Assembly (NCBI GenBank): GCA_004559845.1
Contig: SFWW01000091.1
Coordinates: forward strand, 1 to 8,165
Direction of reading: 5' to 3'
DNA: 8,165 nt
Origin: a bacterium
GTDB lineage: Bacteria; Bacteroidota; Bacteroidia; Bacteroidales; Muribaculaceae
Part shown: in pieces, positions 1 through 6,921 of the stretch
How positions within the stretch are numbered: the stretch's first letter is position 1
How the letters are laid out: each line of letters starts with the position of its first letter
Program-made: the position numbers and the translations under genes
Notes under the pieces: generated by a model
Databases searched by the model: none
Told to the model about the DNA's origin: nothing
Seen by the model: only the letters and a program-made list of their open reading frames with translations

Positions 1-1007
1 GCGGTGCCGGCTTGACGGCGTTCGCTATCTAATGCCATGGTGGTGGAGGCGGTGAGGGTGAAGCCCATGAAGGTGAGCAGAATGCAGAGCACGATTTCGT
101 AGGGCCAAAATCCCAAATCCAAGAAGAGCACCACAGCCTCTATGGCGCTGAAAAGGAGCATACCGGCGCAGCTCACTTTCACACCGGTGGTGGCTTTAGA
201 GAATTTGGCAGCTCCCCCGGCTCCTATGGCAATAAAAATGCCGTTCACCGATAGCGCTATGCCCGCCTCACCGGGGTTGGTGTAGCCATAATGGCTGAGG
301 ATGCTCCACACCGATGCGATGTTGCCAAACAGGATAACTTCGGCAGTGCATTGATGGAGCACGTAGAGTATGTATTGCTTATTGCGCACCACGGTGCCAT
401 AGAGGCGGAAGGTGGCGAATAGCGGTCGATTGATGCGTCGGCCGTCGGGCAGGGATTCTCGCAGATAGTAGGTGCCCACAGCCATGAGGAGCCCGATGGC
501 GGCGAGCATAAAGAAAGTGCCTTGCCAGCCCATCAGCCCTGCCATAGCGCCACTTGCCATAGGCGCCACGATGGGTGCCACGCCATTGATGCAACCGGTG
601 ATGGCTATCACGGTCATGAGCTGATGGCCGCTAAAATTGTCGGCTGCAATGGAGCGAGAAATCACGATACCTCCGGCACCGCCAAAGCCTTGCACAAATC
701 GTAAGGCAATGAAAGATTCCATATTCGGCGCATAAGCCACGGCTAATGAGGCGAGGAAAAACAAGCTCACTGCCACAAAAAGCGGGCGCCGACGCCCATA
801 TTTATCGCTGAGCGGACCGAGCACCAATTGCCCCACCGCCAAGCCCACCATGCCGGCAGTGAACCCCACATTCACCAAAGCATTCGCACTTTGAAAATGC
901 TTCGCCACCAGCCCGAGGATGGGTCCAAATGTGTTGTTGATGAGCGGAGCAAAAGCGGTGAACGCGCCCAGCAAAATCAGCAAAAAGATTTTGTATTTTC
1001 TTTCCAT
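1..1007 (-). CDS. Bcr/CflA-type MFS multidrug exporter (3' end beyond window)
   Basis: This is a proton-coupled inner-membrane drug exporter of the major facilitator superfamily, DHA1 Bcr/CflA branch. I translated it from the ATG at 1007 and found no stop in 335 codons before the left edge. The usual length is about 400, so roughly 65 C-terminal residues are missing. Visible marks are a hydrophobic first helix (residues 7-22), MFS motif A between helices 2 and 3 (GPLSDKYGRRRP, 64-75), the Bcr-like stretch RFVQGFGGAGG (103-113) followed by an Arg and Asp (R118, D123), and a motif C-like helix with VAPIVAPMASG (143-153). Hydrophobic helices continue to the edge. The ATG directly follows the TAA of the AraC-family gene with no spacing, so the two are probably co-transcribed and translationally coupled. 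Substrate is unknown; a sugar or metabolite efflux role cannot be excluded. Confidence 0.93.
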   Translation of the reverse strand, partial: MERKYKIFLLILLGAFTAFAPLINNTFGPILGLVAKHFQSANALVNVGFTAGMVGLAVGQLVLGPLSDKYGRRRPLFVAVSLFFLASLAVAYAPNMESFIALRFVQGFGGAGGIVISRSIAADNFSGHQLMTVIAITGCINGVAPIVAPMASGAMAGLMGWQGTFFMLAAIGLLMAVGTYYLRESLPDGRRINRPLFATFRLYGTVVRNKQYILYVLHQCTAEVILFGNIASVWSILSHYGYTNPGEAGIALSVNGIFIAIGAGGAAKFSKATTGVKVSCAGMLLFSAIEAVVLFLDLGFWPYEIVLCILLTFMGFTLTASTTMALDSERRQAGT

Positions 1008-1871
1008 TTAGTCGATTTTCATGCCGCCGGCTTGCTTAAATTCAATCGGCGACACCCCGGTCATTTTTCTAAAGAATTTGCCCATACTTGATTGGTCGGC
1101 AAAGGCATATTTATAAGAGATTTCCTTCAGCGATAGACCACTCATTTTCACCTCGCGTTTCAAATTAGAAATCAGCACTTCAGAAATAATTTCTTTAGCA
1201 CCTTTGCCAATTTTTTGCTTACAAATATCGCTCAAATATTTGGTGGTGATATTGAGGCGGTCGGCGTAGAACGACACTTCGTGCTCGCGCTCCACATAGT
1301 CTGCCACCAAATAGGCAAAATCGCGGAAATAGGTGTCTGCCATCGTGTAGGTGGGCACTTTGGAGCAGTTGCCCGATTTAATTTGGCTTTCCACCATCAC
1401 CAAAAGCATACTCCTAAACAAGCAGCCCGCCACCTCGGGCGAATGGTTGCCATTATCCAGCATGTGATACATGTGCAAGCTGCGCATAAGGGAGAGCAAC
1501 AAATCCCATTCTTGCGAATCGGTAACCGCTCTCACCGGCTCTGAAAAAAGCACGCTGAGCGTTTCCACGGGCATACCCACCGACACATCGCGCGAAAACG
1601 AACCGTTAATCAGTAGCACCCACGCCTTAAAATCGCTCGACAAATGGCTGAGCTTCAGCTGAAGCATGTGCGCGCCGAAAAACCTACACCCGCGTGAAAG
1701 GGAGAAATGCCGCATATTAAATTCTATTTCAGCACTGCCCTCTTCGCAAAATATGAGCATATTCAAGCGCAATTCATTCGACAGCTCATACTCTTTTGAG
1801 GTTTCCACTGAAGCATCAATATGGTGAATGGCATAGCCATTAGCGTGCAATAATTCTCGCGTTTCGTTCAT
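1008..1871 (-). CDS. AraC-family transcriptional regulator
   Basis: A 287-residue cytoplasmic DNA-binding regulator, the normal length for a full AraC/XylS protein. The N-terminal half (about 35-115) has the alternating beta-strand character of an AraC cupin-like sensor domain, with an E-I-E-F-N segment near 48-52. The C-terminal domain (about 185-283) has two helix-turn-helix units. The first spans about 198-219 (ADRLNITTKYLSDICKQKIG within it). The second spans about 246-270 and leads into the family signature FFRKMTGVSPIEFK (266-279). Its stop touches the start of the MFS exporter, so the likely job is control of that exporter and of itself in response to a small molecule. The start ATG lies 30 bases downstream of a Bacteroidota-type -7 element. 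The ligand is not predictable. Confidence 0.9.
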   Translation of the reverse strand: MNETRELLHANGYAIHHIDASVETSKEYELSNELRLNMLIFCEEGSAEIEFNMRHFSLSRGCRFFGAHMLQLKLSHLSSDFKAWVLLINGSFSRDVSVGMPVETLSVLFSEPVRAVTDSQEWDLLLSLMRSLHMYHMLDNGNHSPEVAGCLFRSMLLVMVESQIKSGNCSKVPTYTMADTYFRDFAYLVADYVEREHEVSFYADRLNITTKYLSDICKQKIGKGAKEIISEVLISNLKREVKMSGLSLKEISYKYAFADQSSMGKFFRKMTGVSPIEFKQAGGMKID

Positions 1872-1900
1872 TTTTCCCAGATTTAATCAGAATTTGACAA

Positions 1901-1908
1901 CAAAAATA
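1901..1908 (-). promoter_or_regulatory. Candidate -7 element of the araC/MFS unit
   Basis: On the minus strand this reads TATTTTTG, a match to the Bacteroidota -7 consensus TAnnTTTG, and lies 30 bases before the araC ATG. No TTTG sits at the expected 19-21 base spacing. The nearest TTTG is only 12 bases upstream, so the -33 element is weak, as would suit an activator-dependent promoter. Confidence 0.42.
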
Positions 1909-1921
1909 CAACAATATCCAC

Positions 1922-1946
1922 AAAATCCGCATATAATATGGATTTT
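1922..1946. promoter_or_regulatory. Inverted repeat, candidate operator for the AraC-type regulator
   Basis: Perfect 7-base arms AAAATCC (1922-1928) and GGATTTT (1940-1946) flank an 11-base AT-rich centre. The arm centres are 18 bases apart, close to two helical turns. The site lies just upstream of the candidate araC -7 element, where an activator or autoregulator would bind. The assignment to this regulator is inference. Confidence 0.35.
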
Positions 1947-2031
1947 TTAACAAATTCTATTGCGTTTCCAACTCGAATTACACGAAACCCCACCTGCCAT
2001 TCAATGCCCTTGGTGGCCACAGTGGTGGAGG

Positions 2032-2062
2032 ATGAAAGAGTCGGGAGACACGGCTCTTTCAT
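2032..2062. repeat. Strong hairpin, 9 perfect pairs extended to 12
   Basis: ATGAAAGAG (2032-2040) is the exact reverse complement of CTCTTTCAT (2054-2062). The inner bases TCG/CGG add three more pairs, one a wobble, leaving a 7-base loop. No T-run follows on either strand, so it is not a classic intrinsic terminator. It lies about 160 bases upstream of araC and could be a dispersed hairpin repeat or a regulator site. Confidence 0.6.
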
Positions 2063-2210
2063 TTACAGCTATTTTTGATAGCGGCTGCTTGATTTGGTGA
2101 GGCTTGGGAGGGATGTGTGGGATGGATGGAAGAGAACAAAAAGTCGGCTTTGCCGAAAAAAACTGCGCCTATAGCTTGCAGGACTGAACCGTGTTCGTAG
2201 ACAAGTGGGT

Positions 2211-2402
2211 GGATTGCTTTTTTGGGCGTTTTGCGCACCCATTTTATGGCGGAGGTGGGTGAGTACCGATTTTTCGGGTTTGTTCGGATTTGGACCAAAA
2301 TCAGGCTGTTTTGTGGTCAAAAAGCGAAATGAAACACCTGAAACACCCGAAACACTTGAAACACCTGAAACACTGTCTGTGGATGTTCGGATTGCTTTTT
2401 TG
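2211..2402 (+). repeat. 14-base direct repeat pair bracketing repeat copy A
   Basis: GGATTGCTTTTTTG occurs exactly at 2211-2224 and again at 2389-2402, 178 bases apart. The pair brackets the core and nine-base array of repeat copy A. It may mark an older duplication or insertion boundary. Confidence 0.6.
2276..2375 (+). repeat. Dispersed intergenic repeat, copy A: core plus five 9-bp units
   Basis: The core (2276-2330) contains GGGTTTGTTCGGATTTG and ends AAAAGCGAAAT. It is followed without a break by five 9-base units at 2331-2375: GAAACACCT, GAAACACCC, GAAACACTT, GAAACACCT, GAAACACTG. The same core and units recur in reverse orientation at 7324-7450. At the core-array junction 22 of 24 bases match between the copies (2315-2338 against the complement of 7333-7356). 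The 9-base period keeps a reading frame, which makes spurious repetitive open frames on both strands. Confidence 0.85.
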
Positions 2403-2490
2403 TAAACATTTCAAAGAAAACAAAAAGTCACGGTGGATGTGTTTTAAATGCAAGAGCCGTGGCTGACAAGGCTGATTATTTGGGGGCATA

Positions 2491-2522
2491 TTTCGTGAAT
2501 TGAAGGAAAAGCAGTAAATTTG
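2491..2522 (+). promoter_or_regulatory. Promoter of the mtaB operon
   Basis: TAAATTTG (2515-2522) matches the Bacteroidota -7 consensus TAnnTTTG. TTTC (2491-2494), one base off TTTG, lies 20 bases upstream as a -33 element. Transcription would start near 2529, giving a leader of about 26 bases before the ATG at 2555. Confidence 0.62.
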
Positions 2523-2554
2523 CACCCGGCAAATAGCCTCATTCATTTTTCACT

Positions 2555-3895
2555 ATGGCTTTAGAACACCACATCACTGCAAAGATAGAAACGCTGGGTT
2601 GCAAACTCAATTTCTCCGAAACCGCCACCATCAGCGCATTGCTTGCCAAGCGCGGCATTATGCCTGCGCAGCAGGGCGATGTGCCGAAGGTGTGTGTGGT
2701 GAACACGTGTAGCGTTACGGAATTGGCGGATAAGAAGTGCCGCCAACACATTCGCAGCCTCATCAAGCGCTATCCCGATGCGCTGATGGTGGTCACCGGG
2801 TGCTATGCCCAGCTCAAAAGCAAGGAAATTGCTGCTATTGAGGGGGTGGATATGGTGCTGGGCAGCGAGCAAAAATTGCATATTGCCGACTATGTGGAGC
2901 AGTGGTTCAGCCATCGGCAAAAGCAGGTGGAGGTAACGCCCCACAACGAGATTCACACCTTTAGCCCATCGTGCGAGCGGGGTTGCCGCACACGCTATTG
3001 GCTGAAGGTGCAAGACGGATGCGACTATTTTTGCACCTATTGCACCATTCCTATGGCGCGCGGACGAAGCCGGAGCGGCACCATTGAGAGCCTTGTGGGG
3101 CAAGCGCGCGAAGTGGCTGCCCAAGGCGGCAAGGAAATCGTGATTACCGGTGTGAATATCGGCGACTTTGGCAAAAACACCGGCGAGCAATTCATTGATT
3201 TGCTGCGCGCTTTCGACCAAATAGAAGAAATTGAACGCTTCCGCATATCGAGCATTGAGCCCGACTTGCTCTCCGACGAAATTATCCGATTTTGCGCCCA
3301 ATCGCGTGCCTTTATGCCGCATTTCCACATTCCGCTGCAATGTGGCTCCGATGCCGTGCTCCAACTCATGCACCGCCACTACGACACTGCCCTTTTTGCC
3401 GAAAAGGTGCACAAAATTAGGGCTCTCATCCCCGACTGCTACATAGGGGTGGACGTGATGGTGGGTAGCCGGGGCGAAACACCGGAGCATTTTGAAGAAT
3501 CGCTTCGCTTTATCGAGAGCCTCGACATGCAACACCTACACGTGTTTCCCTATAGCGAGCGACCCGGCACCATGGCTTTGCGCATCCCCTACATTGTGCC
3601 CGAAAAAGAGAAAAAAGAGCGCGTGGCGCGCATGATGGAACTGAGCGAGCGCCAGGAGCGACGCTACATAGAGCGCTACATCGGCACCATTCGCCCCGTG
3701 CTTTTCGAGCAGCCTCACGGCGATGCCCCTATGCACGGCTTCACCGACAATTACATCCGCGTGAACGTGCCGCCATGCGATGCTTTGGTGAATTGCGTGG
3801 TGAATGCGCGCCTGCTGAGCATCGGCGCCGACCTCAGCGTGGATGCCGAAGTGATTGATAGTGTAACCCCTCAATCCCCCACCCCGGCAAGATGA
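2555..3895 (+). CDS. mtaB: tRNA t6A37 methylthiotransferase MtaB (radical SAM)
   Basis: Cytoplasmic radical-SAM enzyme that adds a methylthio group to C2 of N6-threonylcarbamoyladenosine at position 37 of ANN-decoding tRNAs, making ms2t6A. At 446 residues it has the family's usual length. The N-terminal UPF0004 domain carries the three cysteines that bind the auxiliary [4Fe-4S] cluster: C16 (in GCKLN), C52 (in NTCSVT) and C83 (in TGCYAQ). The radical-SAM CxxxCxxC is at C156, C160 and C163 (GCDYFCTYC), in a typical KVQDGC context. The C-terminal part, from about 370, fits the TRAM RNA-binding domain. The early GCKLN-S-E motif and overall features favour MtaB over MiaB or RimO. It is first in a three-gene operon, and its stop overlaps the next start (ATGA, 3892-3895). 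Confidence 0.95.
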   Translation: MALEHHITAKIETLGCKLNFSETATISALLAKRGIMPAQQGDVPKVCVVNTCSVTELADKKCRQHIRSLIKRYPDALMVVTGCYAQLKSKEIAAIEGVDMVLGSEQKLHIADYVEQWFSHRQKQVEVTPHNEIHTFSPSCERGCRTRYWLKVQDGCDYFCTYCTIPMARGRSRSGTIESLVGQAREVAAQGGKEIVITGVNIGDFGKNTGEQFIDLLRAFDQIEEIERFRISSIEPDLLSDEIIRFCAQSRAFMPHFHIPLQCGSDAVLQLMHRHYDTALFAEKVHKIRALIPDCYIGVDVMVGSRGETPEHFEESLRFIESLDMQHLHVFPYSERPGTMALRIPYIVPEKEKKERVARMMELSERQERRYIERYIGTIRPVLFEQPHGDAPMHGFTDNYIRVNVPPCDALVNCVVNARLLSIGADLSVDAEVIDSVTPQSPTPAR

Positions 3896-4824
3896 AAGAA
3901 AAATGGCAAAACGTGCTTTTAGCGCCCTTGGCGTGGATGCTCCATTTGCTGGCGTGGATGCCATGGTGGTGGATTTGGCTCAATGCCGACGTGATGTATT
4001 TCATCGCCTACCGCGTGCTGGGCTACCGCAAACGAATCGTTCGCAAAAATTTGGTGGACAGTTTTCCCAACCTTTCGCTCGATGAAATCAAGCGGATTGA
4101 GCGCCAATTTTATCGCAATTTTGTGGACTACTTTTTTGAAGCCATCAAAATGCTCCACATCAGCAACGAAGAGATGCGGCGCCACATGCAGTTTCGCGAC
4201 GTGCACTTGGTGGACGAAGCCATAGCCCGCGGCCAAAGTGTGATGCTCTACGCTGCCCACACCTTCAATTGGGAATGGCTCACCAGCATCAGCATGTGGT
4301 TTAATGATTCCACACTGCGCGCCAAACCCATCATCGGACAAGCATATCACCCCTTGGAAAACGCGTGGTTCGACCGCTTTTTTCTGCATTTGCGCAGCCG
4401 CTTCAGCGAGTGCTTCCCCAGCAGCGAAGTGCTCCGCACCATGATGGGAGCCAAACGCGAAGGCAGACTCATGGTGCTGGGATTTTTGAGCGACCAACAT
4501 CCGCTACCGGGCCACAAGGGTGTGATTACACGCTTTTTGAACCACCCCACCGATTTTATTAATGGCACCGAAGCCTTGGCACGCAAGCTCGACATGACGG
4601 TGCTCTATTTCGACATACGAAAACTCAAACGCGGGCATTACGAATGTGTGATTACGCCTATGTTTGAGCACGCCAAAAATGAGCCGAAAGACGCTATCTC
4701 CCTGCGCTATGCCGAGATGCTTGAATCATTTATCCATCGCGACCCGGCACTGTGGATGTGGACCCACAACCGCTGGAAGCGACCCGTGCAATATCCCGAA
4801 AATTTTCAATCTCAATCTAAATAA
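3892..4824 (+). CDS. LpxL/HtrB-type lysophospholipid (lipid A) acyltransferase
   Basis: A 310-residue member of the LPLAT superfamily related to LpxL/HtrB and LpxM. These use acyl-ACP to add secondary acyl chains to lipid A at the inner face of the inner membrane. A hydrophobic N-terminal anchor with many tryptophans spans about residues 8-42. The catalytic HX4(D/E) motif is HTFNWE, H123 to E128. Further family marks are the FLSDQHPLPG segment (about 201-210), the NGTEALARKLDM segment, and the C-terminal W-x-W-T-H-N-R-W-K-R, which parallels the WxHRRxK end of LpxL. The start overlaps the mtaB stop by 4 bases, implying coupling. In Bacteroidales this gene commonly sits between mtaB and a family 2 glycosyltransferase, as here. 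The acceptor could be another lysolipid, such as an ornithine lipid, rather than lipid A. Confidence 0.91.
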   Translation: MKEKWQNVLLAPLAWMLHLLAWMPWWWIWLNADVMYFIAYRVLGYRKRIVRKNLVDSFPNLSLDEIKRIERQFYRNFVDYFFEAIKMLHISNEEMRRHMQFRDVHLVDEAIARGQSVMLYAAHTFNWEWLTSISMWFNDSTLRAKPIIGQAYHPLENAWFDRFFLHLRSRFSECFPSSEVLRTMMGAKREGRLMVLGFLSDQHPLPGHKGVITRFLNHPTDFINGTEALARKLDMTVLYFDIRKLKRGHYECVITPMFEHAKNEPKDAISLRYAEMLESFIHRDPALWMWTHNRWKRPVQYPENFQSQSK

Positions 4825-4833
4825 AGAGCCCCA

Positions 4834-5853
4834 ATGAAACCCGTAGCCGTAATTATCCTCAATTGGAATGGAGCCGCACTTTTGCGCAAATATCTGCCCT
4901 CGGTGATAGCCAACACCAATGCCGACATCGCCGACGTGATAGTAGCTGACAATGGTAGCACCGACGAGAGTGTGAAGGTGCTCAAGGAGGAATTCCCTAC
5001 TGTGAAAACCCTCCTTTTCGACCAAAATTGGGGCTTTGCCGAAGGCTACAACAAATGCGTGAGCATCACAGCCTACCCCTACACCGTGCTGCTCAATAGC
5101 GATGTGCGCACACCGCAGGGATGGCTCGAGCCGCTCTACCATTTTATGGAACAAAATCCCGATGTGGGTGCCGTGCAACCCAAACTCCTGAAAGACTTCG
5201 GAGCCGACGACCACCGACAAGTGTTTGAATACGCCGGTGCAGCTGGCGGATTTATCGACTGCCATGGCTTCCCCTACTGCCGCGGGCGCATTTTCAGCAC
5301 CGTGGAAGCCGACCACGGGCAATACGATGATGCCCCCACCAACATTTTTTGGGCCACCGGCGCCTGCTTTATGGTGCGCAGTGAGGTGTATGCAGCGGTG
5401 GGCGGACTCGACAAAGATTTCTTTGCACACATGGAGGAAATCGACCTCTGCTGGCGAATGCTAAATGCCGGGCACCGCATTTGCTACGTGGCGCAAAGCC
5501 GGGTGTTTCACCTTGGTGGAGGCAGTCTGCCGCAAGGCAATCCGCGCAAAACGTATCTCAATTTCCGCAACAATCTGCTCCTTTTGCACAAAAATCTCCC
5601 GGCTAAAGATGCCCGCCACACCCTCTTCGTGCGTCGCCTCTACGACACGCTCGCCTTTTTCCAAAGTCTGGCATCACTGCATTTTGGCGACGCCAAAGCC
5701 ATTATCCGCGCACATCGCCACTTCCGCACCATGCGCCGCAATTATCCCCAACCTGCCACCAAAAATTGGCTGAAAGCCTTCCCCGAAGGTGGGCGAAACA
5801 TCATTGTGGACTACTACCTCCGCCGACGCAAAAAATTCACCGACCTGAAATAA
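4834..5853 (+). CDS. Family 2 glycosyltransferase (GT-A fold)
   Basis: A 339-residue cytoplasmic or membrane-associated glycosyltransferase of the WbbL/rhamnosyltransferase-like GT2 group. It transfers a sugar from a nucleotide donor to an envelope glycan or glycolipid. The N-terminal GT-A half shows VIILNWNG (6-13), the nucleotide-binding DNGSTD (39-44), NWGFAEGYN (65-73) and the metal-site NSD (88-90, in place of DxD). The acceptor-side part has WATGACFMVRSEVY and the HMEEIDLCWR motif (199-208), whose acidic residues E202/D204 probably include the catalytic base. No transmembrane segments are evident, and the tail is basic (RRRKK). It follows the acyltransferase by 9 bases in the same operon, suggesting a shared envelope role. 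Donor sugar and acceptor cannot be read from the sequence. No clear terminator follows it. Confidence 0.93.
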   Translation: MKPVAVIILNWNGAALLRKYLPSVIANTNADIADVIVADNGSTDESVKVLKEEFPTVKTLLFDQNWGFAEGYNKCVSITAYPYTVLLNSDVRTPQGWLEPLYHFMEQNPDVGAVQPKLLKDFGADDHRQVFEYAGAAGGFIDCHGFPYCRGRIFSTVEADHGQYDDAPTNIFWATGACFMVRSEVYAAVGGLDKDFFAHMEEIDLCWRMLNAGHRICYVAQSRVFHLGGGSLPQGNPRKTYLNFRNNLLLLHKNLPAKDARHTLFVRRLYDTLAFFQSLASLHFGDAKAIIRAHRHFRTMRRNYPQPATKNWLKAFPEGGRNIIVDYYLRRRKKFTDLK

Positions 5854-5992
5854 AAAATCAGCACCCCCACCATAGCCATCCCCAACCCCAAACCACATTC
5901 CCACTGCAAACATAGTAACTTTTGATGGAATTTTTGCGCCCACCTGTAAATCAGTACAATTTATATAATTCATATTTGCTGTTTTTCAACTT

Positions 5993-6005
5993 TTTGATTA
6001 TCAAA
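5993..6005. promoter_or_regulatory. 13-base palindrome upstream of the lipoprotein promoter
   Basis: TTTGAT-T-ATCAAA is a perfect 6+1+6 palindrome that ends about 30 bases before the -33 element of the lipoprotein gene. This position suits an activator or repressor site. The surrounding 5940-6112 region is very AT-rich, so a chance palindrome is possible. Confidence 0.33.
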
Positions 6006-6035
6006 TAATTAACAAGCAAAATAGGAATTAAATAA

Positions 6036-6068
6036 TTTGGAGAAAAACAAATATAATCACTAATTTTG
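6036..6068 (+). promoter_or_regulatory. Promoter of the lipoprotein gene
   Basis: TTTG (6036-6039) and TAATTTTG (6061-6068) match both halves of the Bacteroidota promoter with a 21-base spacer. Transcription would begin near 6075, leaving an AT-rich leader of about 38 bases with repeated TTAAT motifs and no strong Shine-Dalgarno. Confidence 0.66.
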
Positions 6069-6112
6069 CGAAACCTTTAATTAATAATTAATCATTTAAT
6101 AAGAGCAGAAAC

Positions 6113-6664
6113 ATGATGAAAAAGTTTTATCACATTTTATTAGCAGCAGTAGCTCTCACTATGTGTGTGGGATGTAGCGAAGAGGAAGACGAGAATTGGA
6201 ACAAAGACGGAAAGTTTTACGATTTTGGGCCTCTTGAATTCTACATCAGGGCTACCGACGGAGAGCATAATTTATTTGACCCTTCCTATGAAGGAAATAT
6301 CTGTAACAAAGTGAGCGTAACCTACAATGGCGAAACTTACTATTACACCCCGGAGTCAAAAGTGTCGCCAAAATATTTCCCTGCCACATTCAGAGGATTA
6401 TATCAAAGGTCTTTCGTTAATAGAACAGACCCGGATGACCCTGCAACAGAATTCCAAGACCATGTTATGTTTTTTGGCGAATTTGATTTTAGCAAAAAAT
6501 ACAAAAACGAGGTGTTTTATATCAACTGGCCTGATGGAAAAACCGACAAAGTGAGATGGAGCCACTGGCTGGTGTGGGCTAACGACAGGATAGAATCCAG
6601 AGGTGATATGTTTCTAAATGGCAAAAAGATGCAAGGTCCGTTTATCACGCGCGAATTCAAATAA
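6113..6664 (+). CDS. Small surface-type lipoprotein of unknown function
   Basis: A 183-residue protein that I cannot assign to a family. It begins with a lipoprotein signal peptide: MMKK, a hydrophobic core (about 5-17) and a lipobox-like end CVG|C with the lipidated cysteine at 21. The residues after it, SEEEDEN, match the acidic export signal that sends lipoproteins to the cell surface in Bacteroidota. The mature part is rich in aromatic residues, Asp, Glu and Lys, and has no other membrane segment. A repeated Tyr/Trp pattern (TYYYTP, FYINWPDG, WSHWLVW) suggests a small beta-rich fold. Translation could start at either of two consecutive ATG codons (6113 or 6116). It has its own promoter and no operon partner. 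Its codons are more AT-rich than those of the mtaB operon, consistent with an accessory gene. Confidence 0.85.
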   Translation: MMKKFYHILLAAVALTMCVGCSEEEDENWNKDGKFYDFGPLEFYIRATDGEHNLFDPSYEGNICNKVSVTYNGETYYYTPESKVSPKYFPATFRGLYQRSFVNRTDPDDPATEFQDHVMFFGEFDFSKKYKNEVFYINWPDGKTDKVRWSHWLVWANDRIESRGDMFLNGKKMQGPFITREFK

Positions 6665-6683
6665 GAATATCAAGAGAGCAACC

Positions 6684-6844
6684 TATTCAAGTTTCGCAAG
6701 TGTTAATATTCGGAAGTTACGAAGTTAAAAGAAGTTATCACTCGCTTCGCTCGTTAGGAAGTTAAGACGAATGCCGTTGCTTGGCGATGAGCTAAGCGGT
6801 GATTTTAATCTGTAAACCCCTTTTTTACTGGCGAAACTTGAATA
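6684..6844. mobile_element. MITE-like element, 161 bp with inverted ends
   Basis: Perfect 14-base terminal inverted repeats, TATTCAAGTTTCGC (6684-6697) and GCGAAACTTGAATA (6831-6844), extend to 17 matches of 18. The 4 bases AACC lie directly outside both ends (6680-6683 and 6845-6848), as a target duplication would. The direct repeat can also be read as 8 bases, AACCTATT, overlapping the left end. The interior has four GAAGTTA copies (6713, 6721, 6731, 6758) and a hairpin, and no open frame of useful size. It starts 20 bases after the lipoprotein stop. It could instead be a transcribed long hairpin; no transposase is in the window. Confidence 0.45.
6775..6806 (+). terminator. Possible intrinsic terminator after the lipoprotein gene
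   Basis: GCTTGGC (6779-6785) pairs with GCTAAGC (6791-6797) around a GATGA loop, with one wobble. Four more outer pairs, mostly wobble, lengthen the stem to 11. A short ATTTT follows, and a TTTTTT run lies further on at 6821-6826. The stem sits inside the MITE-like element, so it may serve that element rather than the gene. Confidence 0.33.
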
Positions 6845-6921
6845 AACCTATTGATAACACTATAATTGCTCTTACAAACTCACTACATTTTCAACACATC
6901 AATACACACTTTTTGAACACT

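Larger units (their letters stand above)
1872..2554. other. 683-base intergenic region with promoters, hairpin and repeats
   Basis: This gap lies between the divergent araC and mtaB genes. It holds, in order, the araC promoter region and inverted repeat, a strong hairpin (2032-2062), a G/A-rich stretch with GGAT-like motifs (2108-2136), a small TCGGC-TTT-GCCGA hairpin flanked by A runs (about 2147-2160), a 14-base direct repeat GGATTGCTTTTTTG (2211-2224 and 2389-2402), repeat copy A, and the mtaB promoter. Open frames here are short, overlap on both strands and follow the repeats, so I call no protein gene. Confidence 0.75.

Noticed and set aside
2147..2160. Minus-strand terminator at the TCGGC-TTT-GCCGA hairpin
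   Set aside because: The stem has only five pairs and no minus-strand gene lies upstream to be terminated.
2059..2320. Two overlapping minus-strand frames of about 80 codons in the araC-mtaB gap
   Set aside because: They overlap each other and the repeat copy A core, have no promoter or conserved motif, and are most easily explained as chance frames in a repeat region.
2561..3535. Long minus-strand open frame of 324 codons
   Set aside because: It lies entirely inside mtaB on the opposite strand. The plus-strand frame has all iron-sulfur cysteines and family motifs, so this is an antisense shadow.
3919..4500. Minus-strand open frame opposite the acyltransferase
   Set aside because: It is an antisense shadow of a well-supported gene and shows no motif of its own.
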